From contig CAYPHV010000044.1 of NCBI GenBank assembly GCA_964410645.1, positions 1-9,715 on the forward strand: a stretch of 9,715 bases of DNA. Direction: 5' to 3'. Below, piece after piece: positions 1-6,499 of this stretch. Within the stretch, counting starts at the first letter, position 1. Every line of letters starts with the position of its first letter. Under the pieces are notes generated by a model. That model saw only the letters and a program-made list of their open reading frames with translations, was not told where the DNA came from and ran no database searches. This DNA comes from JALTBU01 sp964410645 (lineage in GTDB: Bacteria; Campylobacterota; Campylobacteria; Campylobacterales; Nautiliaceae). A program made the translations under genes and the position numbers.

Positions 1-120
1 CAGTCACTTAAAAATTCATTAGAGATTCAAAATTTAGAAATAACAATTCAAAAATATAATATCACTTTACAAAAAATTGATTTGTATTTTGATATAATGT
101 CAACCAACCAGTCGGTATAA
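1..120 (+). CDS. possible C-terminal tail of an upstream gene (doubtful)
   Basis: Frame 1 is open from the first base to a TAA at 118-120 and would encode 39 residues ending in STNQSV. The other two plus-strand frames hit stops within the first 21 bases. The peptide is rich in N, I, L, K and Q and could be a terminal helix, but I recognise no family. Against it being coding: the promoter -10 box (93-98) and the probable operator (103-116) lie inside it, and an open stretch of this length can occur by chance. If it is not coding, bases 1-76 hold nothing I can identify. Confidence 0.22.
   Translation, partial: QSLKNSLEIQNLEITIQKYNITLQKIDLYFDIMSTNQSV
77..98 (+). promoter_or_regulatory. promoter of the TetR-RND efflux operon
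   Basis: A perfect TATAAT box lies at 93-98, preceded by TG at 90-91, giving an extended -10 (TGaTATAAT). No -35 box stands at the usual 17-bp spacing. A TTGATT at 77-82 is only 10 bp upstream, so it is unlikely to act as one. Such promoters with a T-rich upstream stretch and no clear -35 are typical of Campylobacterota sigma-70. Transcription would start near 104-106, about 28 nt before the TetR start codon. Confidence 0.65.
103..116. promoter_or_regulatory. probable TetR-family operator
   Basis: ACCAACCAGTCGGT is an imperfect inverted repeat: five of its seven base pairs match (ACC with GGT, and AC with GT inside). It begins 5 bp after the -10 box, over the expected transcription start, so a bound repressor would block RNA polymerase. 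Short ACC...GGT palindromes are common operators of TetR regulators that control efflux genes. The first gene transcribed is a TetR regulator, so autorepression of the whole operon is the simplest reading. Binding is inferred from position and symmetry only. Confidence 0.55.
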
Positions 121-132
121 AAAAGGAACTGA

Positions 133-723
133 ATGAATACGAGGGAAAAAATTCTAAAAGTTGCAAATAAAGCTTTTGCAGAATATGGATATGCAGGGGT
201 CAGGGTAGATAAACTGGCAAAAGAAACCGAAATAAACAAGGCTACTTTTTATTATTATTTTAAAAGTAAGCAGGAAGTTTTTGAAGAGGTTTTAAAGCAG
301 AATATTTATGCTTTGCAAAAAAATTTAGATGATAAACTTTCTTTTTGTAATAATCCGGAAGAAAAAATAAATACTTTTATTTGTGTGTTTTTTTCAAGAA
401 AAAGAGAAGATGTGTTGTTGATATTAAGAGAAATTATTAATGGAAGTAATAATTTATCTGATGAAATAATAATGCTTATGTCCGGAATTAAAAACTGTTT
501 GGATGAAATATTAAAAGAAGGGGAGAAACAGAATGTTTTTAAAAAAGTCAATTCTTCATTTGTAATGCATTTAATTATCGGTGTAACCGATTTTTTTGTT
601 ATAAGCGGACCTTTTTTTAAGAAATTAAAAGAAAAAAAATATCTCATTAATATGGATAAAAACGAATTTATAGAGAATTTAAAAAATGTGGTTATGAACT
701 TTATTGAAGGAGAAAAACAGTGA
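133..723 (+). CDS. TetR/AcrR-family transcriptional repressor
   Basis: This is a 196-residue protein of normal TetR size. Residues 3-50 form the N-terminal DNA-binding domain. A first helix ending AFAEYGY is followed by a helix-turn-helix that includes VRVDKLAKE and NKATFYYYFKSKQEVF, where the aromatic YYYF run and K-S-K are hallmarks of the family. Residues 55-196 are the helical, variable ligand-binding and dimerisation domain, so the inducer cannot be named. The ATG at 133 follows an AAAAGGA ribosome site (121-127) by 5 nt. Its stop overlaps the GTG start of the outer membrane channel gene, so it is the first gene of the efflux operon. It most likely represses that operon, as CmeR does for cmeABC in Campylobacter. 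The family call is firm; the target is inferred. Confidence 0.92.
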   Translation: MNTREKILKVANKAFAEYGYAGVRVDKLAKETEINKATFYYYFKSKQEVFEEVLKQNIYALQKNLDDKLSFCNNPEEKINTFICVFFSRKREDVLLILREIINGSNNLSDEIIMLMSGIKNCLDEILKEGEKQNVFKKVNSSFVMHLIIGVTDFFVISGPFFKKLKEKKYLINMDKNEFIENLKNVVMNFIEGEKQ

Positions 724-1952
724 AAAAAATTTGTCTTTCTATTGCACTTTTAGCTTCTTTTGTCTACGGGGAAAATTTGAAATCGCTTTTAAATTATGCC
801 TTAACACACAATGATTTGAGTGTTTCAAAAGATATAGACACGAAAAAACCGCTTCTTGAATCTCAGTCGATTAAAAAAGAGTATTATCCTACAATAGATA
901 TAGGGGGAACCTATCAAATAACTGACCCAAGAAATATGGGAAGACCCGGGGATATTTACGGAGGCTTTGCAAAAGTTTCTGTTAATCTGTTTGACGGTAA
1001 TAAAAAGAAATATATGCTTAATGCCAAAAATTATGAATTTGAATCATTAAAATTTCAAAGTGCTTCTTTTAAAAAGCAGCTTCAATTTAATATTGTTTCA
1101 CTTTATTTTCAAATAAAAATCCTTAAAGCCGATCTTGAAGCGCTTGAGGGTGCAAAAGAATATTTAAACGCCGAATATAAAAGAATAAAAGATTTATATA
1201 ATGTGGGTAATGTTACAGAAGATGAAGTAAAAAAAATAGAAGCTTCACTTTTAAATACCGTTTATCAGATAGATGAAGTAAAATATAAACTTGAAGATGC
1301 TAAAAAAACACTTGCTTTGAATGTGGGCAAAGATATAAACGGCATTGACGATTCAACTATTTTGCCGCCTAAAAACATAACCCCTGATACGCTTGATAAC
1401 ATAAAAGCGCTAAAAGCTTCGCAAAAATCAATTGAATATAATTCAAAATCATTAAATTCGGCATATATGCCTCAAATAAATATAGAGGACACATATGGAG
1501 TTTACGGATATAAAAGAACCGATATAATGCATCCAAAAGGAGAAGACCATCAAAACCAGCTTTCATTAACCCTTGGAATGAGGCTGTTTGATAACGGGGC
1601 GGTTAAAAAGCAAAAAGAAGCCGTTCTTATTCAAAAACTCTCCCTTCAAAAACAGGTCTCTTTTTATGAAAAAGAACAAAAAAAGAATATTCAAATGGCT
1701 CTGCTTAACATTAAAACAGTAAAAGCTCAGATAGAAAGTGCAAAAAAATCGCTTGAAGCCGCAAATGAAGCGTTTAGGTTAATTACCAACAGATATCATA
1801 ACGGGGCTGTTACGGTTGTGGATTATTTAGATGCTTTGAGCGATAAAACAAATGCTATGGCTCAATATAAAACGGCTCTATATAATCTGCAAATAGCTTA
1901 CGGGACTTATTATTTATATTCAAATAAAGAAATTAAGGAGTTTGTAAAATGA
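720..1952 (+). CDS. TolC-like outer membrane efflux channel protein
   Basis: This 410-residue protein is an outer membrane factor that would trimerise into a channel running from the outer membrane into the periplasm. Residues 1-17 form a signal peptide (MKKICLSIALLASFVYG, cut before E18). There is no lipobox cysteine, so it is TolC-like rather than a lipidated OprM type. It shows the internal duplication of the OEP family: the turn YNVGNVTEDEV (160-170) is repeated as YHNGAVTVVDYL (359-370), each within long helices. Beta strands for the barrel sit near 81-93 (ending NLFDG) and 280-293 (ending RLFDNG). The start is a GTG at 720 overlapping the TetR stop, with AAGGAG at 707-712, 7 nt upstream. 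The gene order channel-adaptor-pump matches hefABC of Helicobacter pylori, but orthology is not shown. Confidence 0.92.
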   Translation: MKKICLSIALLASFVYGENLKSLLNYALTHNDLSVSKDIDTKKPLLESQSIKKEYYPTIDIGGTYQITDPRNMGRPGDIYGGFAKVSVNLFDGNKKKYMLNAKNYEFESLKFQSASFKKQLQFNIVSLYFQIKILKADLEALEGAKEYLNAEYKRIKDLYNVGNVTEDEVKKIEASLLNTVYQIDEVKYKLEDAKKTLALNVGKDINGIDDSTILPPKNITPDTLDNIKALKASQKSIEYNSKSLNSAYMPQINIEDTYGVYGYKRTDIMHPKGEDHQNQLSLTLGMRLFDNGAVKKQKEAVLIQKLSLQKQVSFYEKEQKKNIQMALLNIKTVKAQIESAKKSLEAANEAFRLITNRYHNGAVTVVDYLDALSDKTNAMAQYKTALYNLQIAYGTYYLYSNKEIKEFVK

Positions 1953-2890
1953 AAAGATTAGTTTTTAGTATATTTATGGTATTTTCTTTTGTATCAGCGG
2001 CTATGCCCCAAAATAGAAAACTTCCTACGCCTCATGTGGATGTTTATAATGTTAAAATGTTTAAAAAAATAAAAATAGACAATCTAATTTATCCTGCCGA
2101 AACCAAGGCTTATAATTATGTAACGGTTGTGGCAAAGGTAAGCGGGACATTGGAGAAAAAATTTTTTAAAGAAGGTAATGGCGTAAAAAAAGACGATGTG
2201 CTTTTTAAAATAGATGACAGTATTTATAAAGCAAGGCTTGAGGGTGCGAAAGCAAACCTTAAACTGGCCAAGGCCTCTTTTTATAAAGCAAAAAGAGACT
2301 GGGAAAGAGATAAAAGACTTTATAAACAGCATTCTATCAGCGATTCACAAAGAGATGCCGCTTTTAGTGCTTATAACAGTGCCTTGGCCGAGATTCAGGC
2401 CGCAAAGGCGAATTTAGCCTTAGCTAAAATAAATTTTAATTACACAAATGTAAAATCACCAATTGATGGGACTACTTCTATAAAAAAAGTTGATGCAGGA
2501 AATTATGTAACGGCGGGAACTCCGCTTGTTGATGTTTATAATATTGATAAAATTTATATTTATTTTTCTTTGCCAGAAAGTCAATTTGAAAAATTAAACA
2601 AAGAATATTATATTGACGGGAAATTAAAAGTAGATATTTTTAAAAATAATAAATTAGTAGCCTCAGCAAATGTTGATTATATCGATAACAAATTTGATAA
2701 AGATACTTCTACAATTCAATTAAGAGCAGTTTTAGANNNNNNNNNNNNNNNNNNNNNNNNNNNNNNNNNNNNNNNNNNNNNNNNNNNNNNNNNNNNNNNN
2801 NNNNNNNNNNNNNNNNNNNNNNNNNNNNNNNNNNNNTTTCATATCAAACCAAATGGCAAAATCATAATTGATAAAGTGATAGGAGAATAG
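1949..2890 (+). CDS. RND efflux periplasmic adaptor (membrane fusion protein), interrupted by an assembly gap
   Basis: This is the periplasmic subunit that links the RND pump to the outer membrane channel. Residues 1-17 are a signal peptide (ending SFVSA). No cysteine follows, so it is probably not a lipoprotein. The first lipoyl half is at about 57-90 (VAKVSGTLEKKFFKEGNGV), an alpha-helical hairpin at about 92-165, and the second lipoyl half at 167-198 with SPIDGTTSIKKVDAGNYVTAGTPL. A beta-barrel domain starts near 200 (IYIYFSLPE). Sequence is lost from codon 263 to 296 in a run of exactly 100 N. After the gap only one frame is open; it gives 17 residues and a TAG at 2888-2890. The apparent length of 313 is a product of the N run and is short for the family. 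The ATG overlaps the TolC stop and has AAGGAG at 1935-1940. Confidence 0.88.
   Translation: MKRLVFSIFMVFSFVSAAMPQNRKLPTPHVDVYNVKMFKKIKIDNLIYPAETKAYNYVTVVAKVSGTLEKKFFKEGNGVKKDDVLFKIDDSIYKARLEGAKANLKLAKASFYKAKRDWERDKRLYKQHSISDSQRDAAFSAYNSALAEIQAAKANLALAKINFNYTNVKSPIDGTTSIKKVDAGNYVTAGTPLVDVYNIDKIYIYFSLPESQFEKLNKEYYIDGKLKVDIFKNNKLVASANVDYIDNKFDKDTSTIQLRAVLXXXXXXXXXXXXXXXXXXXXXXXXXXXXXXXXXXFHIKPNGKIIIDKVIGE
2737..2836. other. assembly gap of 100 N inside the adaptor gene
   Basis: All 100 positions are N. A round number of 100 is the usual placeholder for a scaffold gap of unknown size, so distances and reading frame across it are not real measurements. The gap removes the end of the adaptor's beta-barrel domain and most of what should be its membrane-proximal domain. 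The flanks look like the same operon: adaptor sequence runs into it, and an open frame with a good ribosome site for the RND gene follows. Confidence 0.98.
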
Positions 2891-2891
2891 T

Positions 2892-5800
2892 ATGTTTTCA
2901 AAGTTTTTTATAAATAGGCCTATTTTCTCCACTGTTATTGCTACAATAATCATTATCGCAGGTATAGTTTCAATGAAACTTTTACCTATTAAAGAATATC
3001 CGAGTTTAACACCTCCTCAAATTGTAGTAACTGCAATGTATCCAGGAGCAGATGCCAAAACTCTGGCAAAAACAGTCGCAGCTCCTCTTGAAGAAGCCAT
3101 AAACGGAGTTGATAATATGATTTATATGAGTTCAACCCTGTCTCCAAACGGAAGAGCTACAATTAAGGTTTATTTCAAAACAGGAACAGACAAAAATCAG
3201 GCAAAAGTTGATATAAACAACAGAGTTCAATTAGCTCTTGCTAAACTACCCGAAGAAGTAAAAAGATTGGGGGTAAATGTAGATGCAAGATCTCCAGATG
3301 TATTAAAATTTATCACTTTTACTTCAAAAAATGGAGTTCACGATCTAACTTTTATTCATAACTATATAAAAATAAATGTAGTTGATGATATAAAAAGAAT
3401 TCCCGGAGTTGGTGATGCCATAGTATTTGGAGACAGGGATTATTCAATAAGAATTTGGCTTGACCCGCAAAAACTGAAATTTTATAATTTATCTCCGCAA
3501 GAAGTCATGAATGTAATAAGAGAACAAAACAATCAATATACAGCAGGAAGTTTAGGGGCTGCTCCAACAACTCAAAAAGTATCATATACATATTCTATCA
3601 CTACAAAAGGCAGATTTAAAACTCCAAAAGAGTTTGAAAATATTATTATCCGCTCAAAACCAGATGGTGCTTCATTAAAACTTAAAGATATAGCAAAAGT
3701 AACGCTTGGAAGAGAAACTTATAATGTAAAAAGCAGTTATAATTTAGAGCCAATGTCCGGTATGGGTATATTTCTCTCCCCTGGTGCAAATGCACTGGAA
3801 GTATCACAAAAAGTTGATAAAACATTGAAACAGTTATCAAAAAAATTTCCAAAAGATATAAGTTATCATGTGCCTTACGATATAACTCCGTTTGTAAAAG
3901 CATCTATGAAAGAAGTTGTGTATACACTTTTTGAAGCAATTATTCTGGTAATTTTAATTGTCTACCTGTTTTTAGGTAATTTAAGAGCTACTTTAATTCC
4001 TGTTCTTGCTATTCCAGTATCTATTATAGGAACATTTGCAGGACTTTATATGTTTGGGTTTTCTATAAATTTACTAACACTTTTTGGACTGGTTTTAGCA
4101 ATTGGACTTGTGGTTGATGATGCCATTGTTGTAGTTGAAAATATTGAAAGAAATCTTCATATACATCCTGATATAACTGTTAAAGAAGCGTCTATTAATG
4201 CTATGAAAGAGCTAACCTCTCCTTTGGTAGCGATTGTTTTAGTCCTAAGTGCAGTATTTATTCCGGCTGCTTTTACATCTGGATTTACGGGGGTTTTCTA
4301 TAAACAGTTTGCTGTTACAATTGTTACTGCGGTAATTATTTCAGGATTTACCGCTTTAACTTTGACGCCGGCTTTAGCAGCTATTTTAATCAAAAAAAAT
4401 GAAAATCCTATTTTACCTATAAGGATATTCAATAAATTTTTTGATTGGACTACTGATAAATACACAAAAACTGCAAAGCTTTTAATTAAAGGTGGTATTT
4501 TTACATTTTTAATTTATGGTGTATTAGTTTTTGCAACATATAAAATAAACAAAGCCCTTCCAACCGGATTAGTTCCGATAGAAGATAAGGGCGTACTTAT
4601 GATTTTCAAATATAATATGCCCGGAACTTCTCTAAATGAAACAGATAAAACTACACTTGATGTAGAAAAAAAAGTTATGAAAAATCCTTATGTTACGGAA
4701 GCCGCTGGAATTAGTGGACTTGATTTGATGACAATGGCTTTTAAACCTGATGCTTCATTTATGTTTGCAAAACTAACTCCTTGGGATAAAAGAAAAAAAC
4801 CTAATCAATCATCAATGGCAATTGCTAGTAAAATGATGGGACAATTCTATAGCGATAAAGATGCTATGGTATTGGCTTTTAACCCTCCTCCAATTATAGG
4901 TATGAGTATGACTTCAGGATTTCAAATGTGGATTCAAGATAGAACTGGAGGAGATATCACAAAACTTGCTAACTTAGCAAAAAAAGTGGTTGACGCGGCA
5001 AACAAAGACCCTAAACTTATGATGGTAAGAACAACTCTAAATACGAGAACACCTGAATATTATTTAACAGTAGACAGGGAAAAAGCAAAATCTATGAATG
5101 TAAATCTTGCTGAACTTTTTTCTACTTTAAATTCAACTTTGTCAAGAAGTTATGTAAATGATTTTAATCTTTATAGCAGAGTTTTTCATGTAAATATTTC
5201 TTCACTTGATGAATATAGAAAAGATTTAAATAGCTTAAATTCTATATTTGTAAAATCAATGACGGGTCAAATGATACCGGTAACCGAACTTATAAAAATA
5301 AAAAGAATTGTAGGAGCAAGTGTAATTCAGAGATTTAATATGTTTAATTCAGCTTTTGTAATGGGTTCTGCAAGACCGGGATATTCTTCAGGGGAAGCTA
5401 TGGATGAAATCAAAAAAATAGCTGATAAGATTTTACCAAAAGGCTATACTCTTGCTTGGTCAGGAACTTCATATCAAGAAGCAAAACTTAAAAATCATAC
5501 AAATTATACACTTTTATTCTCCATAATATTTGTATTTTTAATATTAGCAGCATTGTATGAAAGCTGGTCAATCCCTTTGGCAGTAATTTTAAGTATCCCA
5601 TTTGGAATATTAGGTGCAGCCCTTGGAATTTATCTACTTAAATTTATGCATCTTGAAGCAGATATTTATTATCAGGTGGCACTTATTACACTGGTCGGAT
5701 TATCTGCTAAGAATGCTATTTTAATGGTGCAATTTGCGGTTGAGAGATTAAAAAACGGTTATACTTTAATCGATGCAACACTTGAAGCTGCAAAACTTAG

Positions 5801-6011
5801 ATTCAGACCGATTATTATGACTTCCCTTGCTTTTATTTTAGGAACTTTGCCTCTTTTACTCAGCACTGGGGCGGGTGCTAATAGCAGACATGTTTTAGGT
5901 GCTTCTGTTGTATTTGGTATGAGCACGGCTACATTTGTTGGAGTTTTATTTATTCCATTTTTATTTTATATAGTTATGTGGATTAAACAAAGATTTTTTA
6001 AAAAAGCTTAA
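2892..6011 (+). CDS. RND-family efflux pump, inner membrane proton antiporter (HAE1/AcrB type)
   Basis: This 1039-residue protein is full length for an AcrB-type pump, which exports hydrophobic compounds in exchange for protons. The N-terminus (FFINRPIFSTVIATIII) is the classic first membrane helix, followed by the porter motif YPGADAKTLAKTVAAPLEEAINGVDNM (in two parts, about 50-76). Transmembrane helix 4 carries GLVVDDAIVVVENIER with the proton-relay pair D409 and D410, and helix 10 carries VGLSAKNAILMVQF with K940. These match AcrB D407, D408 and K940. The two large periplasmic loops lie at about 35-335 and 565-870, with six membrane helices after each half's first segment as expected. The start ATG is 1 nt after the adaptor stop, with AGGAG at 2881-2885. 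Substrate cannot be told from sequence; multidrug or bile/solvent-type export is an inference. Confidence 0.96.
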   Translation: MFSKFFINRPIFSTVIATIIIIAGIVSMKLLPIKEYPSLTPPQIVVTAMYPGADAKTLAKTVAAPLEEAINGVDNMIYMSSTLSPNGRATIKVYFKTGTDKNQAKVDINNRVQLALAKLPEEVKRLGVNVDARSPDVLKFITFTSKNGVHDLTFIHNYIKINVVDDIKRIPGVGDAIVFGDRDYSIRIWLDPQKLKFYNLSPQEVMNVIREQNNQYTAGSLGAAPTTQKVSYTYSITTKGRFKTPKEFENIIIRSKPDGASLKLKDIAKVTLGRETYNVKSSYNLEPMSGMGIFLSPGANALEVSQKVDKTLKQLSKKFPKDISYHVPYDITPFVKASMKEVVYTLFEAIILVILIVYLFLGNLRATLIPVLAIPVSIIGTFAGLYMFGFSINLLTLFGLVLAIGLVVDDAIVVVENIERNLHIHPDITVKEASINAMKELTSPLVAIVLVLSAVFIPAAFTSGFTGVFYKQFAVTIVTAVIISGFTALTLTPALAAILIKKNENPILPIRIFNKFFDWTTDKYTKTAKLLIKGGIFTFLIYGVLVFATYKINKALPTGLVPIEDKGVLMIFKYNMPGTSLNETDKTTLDVEKKVMKNPYVTEAAGISGLDLMTMAFKPDASFMFAKLTPWDKRKKPNQSSMAIASKMMGQFYSDKDAMVLAFNPPPIIGMSMTSGFQMWIQDRTGGDITKLANLAKKVVDAANKDPKLMMVRTTLNTRTPEYYLTVDREKAKSMNVNLAELFSTLNSTLSRSYVNDFNLYSRVFHVNISSLDEYRKDLNSLNSIFVKSMTGQMIPVTELIKIKRIVGASVIQRFNMFNSAFVMGSARPGYSSGEAMDEIKKIADKILPKGYTLAWSGTSYQEAKLKNHTNYTLLFSIIFVFLILAALYESWSIPLAVILSIPFGILGAALGIYLLKFMHLEADIYYQVALITLVGLSAKNAILMVQFAVERLKNGYTLIDATLEAAKLRFRPIIMTSLAFILGTLPLLLSTGAGANSRHVLGASVVFGMSTATFVGVLFIPFLFYIVMWIKQRFFKKA

Positions 6012-6026
6012 AGTTTTTTTAAATCT
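5991..6026. terminator. possible weak bidirectional terminator between convergent genes
   Basis: An imperfect inverted repeat surrounds the overlapping stop codons. AAAAAAGC (6000-6007) can pair with GTTTTTTT (6013-6020), with one G-T wobble, around a TTAAA loop. AGATTT (5991-5996) can extend the stem with AAATCT (6021-6026), leaving TTT bulged on one side. It has an A tract and a T tract on each strand, as expected for a two-way terminator. The stem has almost no GC, so it would be weak, and it lies inside the ends of both genes. Confidence 0.35.
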
Positions 6027-6448
6027 TCCAAAACTTTTTCGGCGTGACCTTTCGCTTTTACTTTTTTGTATTCTTTTACAATTTTTCCTTCAGGGTTTAT
6101 TATAAAGCTAGAGCGTATTACACCTTCATACTCTTTTCCATACATTTTTTTCTTGCCCCATGCTCCGAATTCTTTTAATACATTTTTTTCCGTGTCACTA
6201 AGAAGTGTAATTTTAAGGCCGTGTTTTTCTATGAAATTACAGTGTTTTTGGGGTGAATCGGGACTTATCCCTATAACAGCAGCATTTAGTTTTTCAAATT
6301 CATCTATAAGAGTGCTAAATTCTTTGGCTTCGATTGTGCATCCCGGGGTATTGTCTTTTGGATAAAAATATAATACTATCCATTTACCTTTTAAATCTCT
6401 TAGACACATTTCAATATTATCCTGATTTGGCAGACAAAATTCTTTCAT
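6008..6448 (-). CDS. bcp: thiol peroxidase, Bcp/PrxQ-type peroxiredoxin
   Basis: This 146-residue cytoplasmic enzyme reduces hydrogen peroxide and organic hydroperoxides, usually with thioredoxin as the electron donor. The active-site motif YPKDNTPGCTIEA (29-41) holds the peroxidatic cysteine C37 with P30 and T34, and R112 in GVIRSSFIINPEGKI completes the catalytic set. The second cysteine that follows five residues after the first in E. coli Bcp is absent; K42 is there instead. C70, in the helix after ISPDSPQKH, is the best candidate resolving cysteine; C5 and C15 are also present. The N-terminus lacks the usual first ten or so residues, but an in-frame TAA 12 nt upstream (codons -5) and an AAAGGGG ribosome site (6454-6460) fix the start. 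Its stop overlaps that of the pump gene on the other strand. Confidence 0.93.
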   Translation of the reverse strand: MKEFCLPNQDNIEMCLRDLKGKWIVLYFYPKDNTPGCTIEAKEFSTLIDEFEKLNAAVIGISPDSPQKHCNFIEKHGLKITLLSDTEKNVLKEFGAWGKKKMYGKEYEGVIRSSFIINPEGKIVKEYKKVKAKGHAEKVLEDLKKL

Positions 6449-6499
6449 ATTTACCCCTTTTTATATATAATAATATCAAAATATTAAAAAAGGGTTAAA
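6449..6499. promoter_or_regulatory. divergent promoter region, peroxiredoxin and NIT chemoreceptor
   Basis: Only 51 bp separate the two divergent start codons. On the plus strand, TATAAT at 6466-6471 is a good -10 box for the chemoreceptor, giving a leader of about 22 nt with its ribosome site AAAAGGG at 6488-6494. On the minus strand the same AT-rich core offers TATTAT (6467-6472) as a -10, but it lies very close to the ribosome site (6454-6460), so this assignment is weak. The two promoters would overlap and polymerase could probably use only one at a time. Confidence 0.5.

Noticed and set aside
77..82. TTGATT as a -35 box for the TetR promoter
   Set aside because: It is only 10 bp from the TATAAT box, far short of the usual 16-18 bp; the extended -10 explains the promoter better.
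306..647. Minus-strand open frame of 113 codons within the TetR gene
   Set aside because: It is antisense to a clear TetR protein, has no family features and its composition is that of a shadow frame.
2214..2417. Alternative plus-strand frame inside the adaptor gene
   Set aside because: The main frame here encodes a clear adaptor helical hairpin; the alternative has no ribosome site and no recognisable motif.
6453..6495. Inverted repeat ACCCCTTTTTA ... TAAAAAAGGGTTA flanking the divergent promoter region
   Set aside because: The two arms are simply the ribosome-binding sites of two divergent genes, which are naturally mirror images. No single transcript is expected to contain both arms.
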